From assembly GCA_024698065.1 (NCBI GenBank), contig JAILRR010000091.1:1-8761 (forward strand): a stretch of 8,761 nucleotides of DNA, written 5' to 3'. Source of the DNA: Bacilli bacterium. Lineage in GTDB: Bacteria > Bacillota_I > Bacilli_A > RFN20 > CAG-826. The translations under genes were made by a program, and so were the position numbers. The first letter of the stretch is position 1; each line of letters opens with the position of its first letter. The notes below the pieces were generated by a model that had not been told where the DNA came from, searched no databases, and saw only the letters and a list, made by a program, of their open reading frames with translations. Positions 5,649 through 8,761 of this stretch are shown here, one piece after another.

Positions 5649-7371
5649 TGCTCTCGCCTCCGGTTTCTTCTTCGTCTTCGTTTTTCTTGGTCATAAGCAA
5701 ACCAACTTCCTCTTTGGTCGTGGTTCTGGCGTCAACAATACCAGAGACCTTGCCTTCGCACATAACGAGGATGCGGTCGCAAAGAGCGAGAAGAACATCA
5801 AGGTCCTCTCCGACGAAGATGACTGCGCTGCCATCCTGCTTTTCTTTATCAAGAAGGTTGTAGATGAGATAAGAGGAATTGATATCAAGTCCGCGGACAG
5901 GATAGGCGGCCATAAGAACCTTTGGAGAAGAGGAGATCTCTCTTCCGACGAGAACCTTCTGGACATTGCCACCAGAGAGTTTTCTGACTGGCGTATGAAG
6001 GTTTGGCGTGACGACATCGAGTTCGTGAACGATTTCCTCAGCGAGGGCTTCTGGCTTCTTTCTGTTAACGGCGATGCCTTTGCCTTTGCGGTAGCTGCGA
6101 AGCATCATGTTGTCGACAAGGTCCATGTTCCCGACAAGGCCCATGCCTAAGCGGTCTTCTGGAACGAAGGAGAGACGGACGCCAAGCTCACGAATGGTTC
6201 TTGGGTTTAGGTTGCGGAGATTATAGATTTCGTTTTCGTTGAAAATGATTTTCTCGGCATTGACGAGCTCTTTGATCTTCTTGCTGCTCATGCCTGTGAA
6301 ATCGACTGGGGTTCCGTTTTCGTAATGGAACGCGCCTTTCTTCGCCATATTCACGACTTCGCGATAAGTCTTGTGGAAGAAAGAGACAGGGAGGTTCTTC
6401 TTTGGGCGGTTGAAGATGACGTCGCCTTTGTAGCCAGGCTTGACTCCTGCGATGGCTTCGAGAAGCTCACGCTGACCGCTGCCAGCGATGCCAGCGATGC
6501 CAAGGATCTCGCCAGAGCGGGCGATGAAATTGACATCATCAAGGACTTTCGTTCCATCTTTGTCGGTAAGGGTGAGATGCTCAACAAAGAGTCGATCCTC
6601 CATGTTCTTTGGCTCGGTGCGGCCGATATCGAGAACGATCTTTTTGCCAACCATCATTTCCGTGAGTTGGGCTTCGCTTGTTTGGCTTGTTTTGACGGTG
6701 TCGATGTATTGTCCTTTGCGGAGGACGGCGACCCTGTCCGAAATCTCCATAACCTCATTGAGCTTGTGGGTGATGATGATGATTGTCTTGCCGTCTTTTC
6801 TCATGTTGGAGAGAACGGAGAAGAGCTTTCTGATTTCGATTGGGGTCAAAACCGCGGTTGGTTCGTCGAGAATGAGAATCTCGGCTTCACGGTAAAGGGT
6901 TTTAAGAATCTCGAGGGTCTGCTTTTCAGAAACCGAAAGGTCATAAACCTTTTTGTCGAGATTGATTTCAAAGCCATAACGATCGCAAAGTTCTTTAATG
7001 GCTTTTCTAGCGTTGTTCTTGTTAGCTTTTTCTTTGTCGGCAATTCCAAGGACGATATTCTCAAGGCAAGTGAATACGTCGATGAGTTTGAAGTGCTGAT
7101 GGACCATGCCGATCTTATGTTTGAAGGCGTCCATTGGTGAGGCGATGGTAACCTTTTTGCCGTTGATATAGATTTGCCCTTCATCAGGGAAATAGATGCC
7201 GGAAAGCATGTTCATAAGAGTGGTCTTGCCACTGCCGTTCTCACCCAAAAGGGAAAGGATCTCGCCCCTATAAACGTCAAAGGTGATCTTCTCATTAGCT
7301 ATGACTGAGCCGAATGTTTTAGTGATGTTTTCGAATCTAATGCTGATATCTTGCTGAACGATGTTTTCCAT
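5641..7371 (-). CDS. nupO: BMP-family nucleoside ABC transporter ATP-binding protein, two cassettes (NupO/YufO-like)
   Basis: A 576-residue cytoplasmic ATPase with two fused ABC cassettes that drives the two permeases. Cassette 1 (about 8-250): Walker A GENGSGKT (43-50), Q-loop Q92, signature LSVSEKQ (145-151), Walker B ILILDEPT (165-172) and switch histidine H202. Cassette 2 (about 260-560): a Walker A-like GIAGSGQRE (294-302) lacking the Lys, VPEDR (403-407), canonical signature LSGGN (465-469), a Walker B region VLMAAYPVRGLD (485-496) without the catalytic Glu, and E522 where a switch His would be. Degeneration of the second cassette is normal in this family, so one full ATP site is expected. 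Unusual features are a segment of about 60 residues (322-385) between the second Walker A region and the RELGV-VPEDR block, and an acidic tail (DEEETGGESND). Family members are usually near 510 residues, by recollection. ATG 7371 has only a weak upstream AGGG, 12 nt away. The stop overlaps the nupP start. Confidence 0.93.
   Translation of the reverse strand: MENIVQQDISIRFENITKTFGSVIANEKITFDVYRGEILSLLGENGSGKTTLMNMLSGIYFPDEGQIYINGKKVTIASPMDAFKHKIGMVHQHFKLIDVFTCLENIVLGIADKEKANKNNARKAIKELCDRYGFEINLDKKVYDLSVSEKQTLEILKTLYREAEILILDEPTAVLTPIEIRKLFSVLSNMRKDGKTIIIITHKLNEVMEISDRVAVLRKGQYIDTVKTSQTSEAQLTEMMVGKKIVLDIGRTEPKNMEDRLFVEHLTLTDKDGTKVLDDVNFIARSGEILGIAGIAGSGQRELLEAIAGVKPGYKGDVIFNRPKKNLPVSFFHKTYREVVNMAKKGAFHYENGTPVDFTGMSSKKIKELVNAEKIIFNENEIYNLRNLNPRTIRELGVRLSFVPEDRLGMGLVGNMDLVDNMMLRSYRKGKGIAVNRKKPEALAEEIVHELDVVTPNLHTPVRKLSGGNVQKVLVGREISSSPKVLMAAYPVRGLDINSSYLIYNLLDKEKQDGSAVIFVGEDLDVLLALCDRILVMCEGKVSGIVDARTTTKEEVGLLMTKKNEDEEETGGESND
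5657..5661 (-). promoter_or_regulatory. Ribosome binding site of the nupP-like gene
   Basis: GGAGG on the minus strand lies within the 3' end of the ATPase gene, 8 nt before ATG 5648. With the overlapping ATGATTAA (start and stop share 5641-5648) it points to coupled translation of ATPase and permease. Confidence 0.85.
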
Positions 7372-7383
7372 AGGAATATTATG

Positions 7384-7387
7384 CCCT
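7384..7387 (-). promoter_or_regulatory. Weak ribosome binding site of the nupO-like gene
   Basis: The only Shine-Dalgarno-like element before ATG 7371 is AGGG, 12 nt upstream, which is short and distant. The weak site agrees with lower synthesis of the ATPase than of the downstream permeases' strong sites would suggest, or with an untypical start. No better in-frame start is visible close by. Confidence 0.4.
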
Positions 7388-7399
7388 ATAAACGAGAAA

Positions 7400-7427
7400 T
7401 TCCCAAGGGCTTTTATGCCCTTGGGAA
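7400..7427 (-). promoter_or_regulatory. Intercistronic stem-loop between binding-protein and ATPase genes
   Basis: A perfect 10-bp inverted repeat (TCCCAAGGGC at 7401-7410, GCCCTTGGGA at 7417-7426), extended to 11 bp by T7400/A7427, encloses a 6-nt loop. It sits in the 100-nt gap after the lipoprotein stop (7472). On the minus strand it is followed only by ATTTCTCGTTT, a poor U-tract, so I infer a leaky terminator or an mRNA 3'-end stabiliser rather than a full stop. Either would raise the lipoprotein above the ATPase and permeases. Confidence 0.75.
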
Positions 7428-7471
7428 ATGTTAACCTGCAACGGTTCTTACTAATTAGCGGTTAGGCTAGA

Positions 7472-8671
7472 TTAGAATGCGGTGTTGAGGAAGGTGATGC
7501 CATCGATGGTGAGATCGAAGTAAGGAGCGGACTGGATTTCGCTCTCGGCAAACCAGGATTTGCTGCCTTCGCTCTTGATGACGTTGGTGCCGTTGACGGA
7601 GTAGCTCTTGATGTGGCCATCGGCGTCGAGGTCGAGCTTCTTGCTTTCTTCAAGGGCGGCGTTGGCGGTGTTGAGGGTGAAGGTGGAGGCGTCGAAGACT
7701 TTGGTGGTGCCAGCTTCGAGAGCGGCTTTCACTTCGTTGATCTTGGCTTCGGTGCCTTCGGCAGCGGCTGGGCCGATCTTGCCGATTTCGACGGAACCAT
7801 CTTTGAGGGAGCCGGTGTAGTTGGTTTCGATTGGCTTGCCAGCTTTGACGGCATCGATGCAGTGCTCGAAGTATGGCTGCCAGTTGATCTTGCTGGAGAT
7901 AACGTAGGTCTCTTTAGCGGTTGGGCCATTATAGGTGATGTTTGGAACACCAGCGGCTTCACAGGCATTTGGAGCACCCATGGAGTCAGCATGCTGGGAG
8001 ATGATGGAGCAGCCACCATTGATAAGGGCGGTAGCGGAGCTGTTCTCTTTTTCGATGTTGTACCAGTCGCCAGTGAATCTGACGTCCATGGTGACATCGG
8101 AAACGATGGATTTGACACCAAGGTACCAGGAGGTGAGACCGGAGATGACTTCGGCGTAGGTGTAAGCACCAACGTAGCCAATCTTCTTAGAGGTTTCTGG
8201 GTTGGCGGCAAGCATGGCCTGGAGCTTTAAGCCAGCGGCGACGCCGGCGAGGTAGCGGCCTTCATAGATGGAAGCAAAAGCGTTGTGGAAGTTCTTCTCA
8301 CCAGCGGCTTCGTATTCAGCGGCGTGAACACCAGTGGCGTGGCAGAACTCGACTTCCTTGGCATCTTTGGCAGCTTCGTGGAGGTGGGTTTCGTGACCGA
8401 AGGAATCGGCAAAGATTAACTTAGCACCTTCCTGGACCATCTTGTTGGCGGCAGCGGTGCAGGTGGCATCTTCGCCAACACCAGACTGGAGGAGTGGCTC
8501 AACGCCCTTGGCTTCGCAAGCAGCGTTGAAAGCGTCGATGAAGTTCTTGTCGTAAGTGGATTCAGTGCCGTGAAGAGTTAAAAGACCGACTTTCATCTTC
8601 TCGGTGTTGCTGCAGCCGGTAAGACCAGCAATGGCAAGCATGGCGGTGAGTGCTAAGAGTTGTTTTTTCAT
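7472..8671 (-). CDS. nupN: BMP/PnrA-family nucleoside-binding lipoprotein of an ABC importer (NupN/BmpA-like)
   Basis: A 399-residue substrate-binding lipoprotein, first gene of the importer operon. Residues 1-20 are a lipoprotein signal (MKKQ, hydrophobic core, lipobox LTGC); C20 would be lipidated and anchor it outside the membrane. The mature part is a two-lobed periplasmic-binding-protein type 1 fold. Family hallmarks are DKNFIDAF (41-48), FADSFGHE (87-94), ASIYEGRYLAGVAAG (133-147), GYVGAYTYAEVISGLTSWYLGVKS (165-188), SQHADSMGAPNACEAAG (225-241) and the C-terminal SAPYFDLTIDGITFLN (381-396). That C-terminal module is one I associate with clostridial-type BMP proteins, which are longer than Bacillus NupN. 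Codons are strongly C-ending (GCC, AAC, GGC), unlike the peptidase gene, which suggests high expression. ATG 8671 follows AGGAG at a 12-nt spacing. The ligand is probably a purine nucleoside by family and by the NupOPQ neighbours, but sequence does not prove it. Confidence 0.94.
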   Translation of the reverse strand: MKKQLLALTAMLAIAGLTGCSNTEKMKVGLLTLHGTESTYDKNFIDAFNAACEAKGVEPLLQSGVGEDATCTAAANKMVQEGAKLIFADSFGHETHLHEAAKDAKEVEFCHATGVHAAEYEAAGEKNFHNAFASIYEGRYLAGVAAGLKLQAMLAANPETSKKIGYVGAYTYAEVISGLTSWYLGVKSIVSDVTMDVRFTGDWYNIEKENSSATALINGGCSIISQHADSMGAPNACEAAGVPNITYNGPTAKETYVISSKINWQPYFEHCIDAVKAGKPIETNYTGSLKDGSVEIGKIGPAAAEGTEAKINEVKAALEAGTTKVFDASTFTLNTANAALEESKKLDLDADGHIKSYSVNGTNVIKSEGSKSWFAESEIQSAPYFDLTIDGITFLNTAF

Positions 8672-8683
8672 GTTTCTTTCTTT

Positions 8684-8688
8684 CTCCT
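8684..8688 (-). promoter_or_regulatory. Ribosome binding site of the nupN-like gene
   Basis: AGGAG on the minus strand lies 12 nt before ATG 8671 and is followed by a purine-rich GAAAGAAAGAAAC spacer. The spacing is long but this is the only good site, and it selects the start that begins the lipoprotein signal. The remaining 8689-8761 is AT-rich. I found no convincing -35/-10 pair or riboswitch in it, and the operon promoter may lie beyond the window. Confidence 0.65.
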
Positions 8689-8761
8689 AAATGGAATCGA
8701 TAATTACCAAATTGGAGAAGTAAGTCTAAACATCAAAACACAAATCTAACGATTTTGTGAC

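Noticed and set aside
5599..6150. A plus-strand open frame (183 codons) spanning the ATPase/permease junction
   Set aside because: It is antisense to both genes, with no recognisable domain or translation signals.
6325..7140. A long plus-strand open frame (271 codons) opposite the ATPase gene
   Set aside because: It is antisense to conserved ABC motifs, has no family features and no good ribosome site. Biased codons on the real strand readily create such open frames.
5641..7371. Second ATPase cassette as a decayed or broken gene
   Set aside because: Loss of the Walker A Lys, the Walker B Glu and the switch His in cassette 2 is usual for this importer family, and the reading frame is intact.
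7613..8230. A plus-strand open frame (205 codons) opposite the lipoprotein gene
   Set aside because: Its Gly/Phe/Val-rich low-complexity product (GGVEGEGGGVEDFGG) is what the reverse complement of GCC/AAC/ACC-rich codons yields. The minus-strand lipoprotein is unmistakable.
8689..8761. Possible purine riboswitch or operon promoter upstream of the lipoprotein gene
   Set aside because: Only about 70 nt are visible. I found no convincing -35/-10 pair and no purine-aptamer pairing pattern, so none is called.

Overview
The window reads as a piece of a low-to-moderate GC Firmicutes-like genome (Bacilli, Erysipelotrichia or a relative of the Mollicutes). The support is a lipobox lipoprotein, Shine-Dalgarno sites of the AGGAGG type, a consensus sigma-A promoter and U-tract terminators. 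Tryptophan is read from TGG and none of the six visible stop codons is TGA, so nothing suggests the Mycoplasma/Spiroplasma genetic code. The exact lineage cannot be read from the sequence.

Layout. Positions 1-168 are the 3' end of an unidentified plus-strand gene, followed by its terminator. A second, oppositely oriented terminator lies just beyond it and closes the minus-strand gene at 270-2948. That gene encodes a large secreted HEYGH zinc-metallopeptidase-like protein with beta-rich C-terminal domains. It has its own promoter (TATAAT at 3010-3015). Positions 2949-3130 hold this promoter and the terminator of the next transcription unit.

Positions 3131-8671 are a four-gene minus-strand operon in the order lipoprotein, ATPase, permease 1, permease 2. 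It encodes a BMP/PnrA-family nucleoside ABC importer, the Bacillus NupNOPQ (YufNOPQ) type. The BMP-family lipoprotein captures substrate outside the membrane. The double-cassette ATPase powers transport, and two different BPD_transp_2-type permeases form the channel. The last three genes are tightly packed: an 8-nt overlap, then a 1-nt gap. The lipoprotein gene is separated from the ATPase gene by 100 nt containing a perfect stem-loop, probably to make more binding protein than transporter.

The importer is ordinary in its core, but three parts are not. The first permease carries a roughly 100-residue cytoplasmic C-terminal extension built on five near-identical 11-residue repeats (RFFKKVFxxVG). 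The ATPase has an extra segment of about 60 residues in its second cassette. It also ends in an acidic tail that contrasts with the lysine-rich permease tails. I see no RNA genes, CRISPR arrays, insertion sequences or phage genes. Long plus-strand open frames opposite the importer genes look like shadows of biased codon use.
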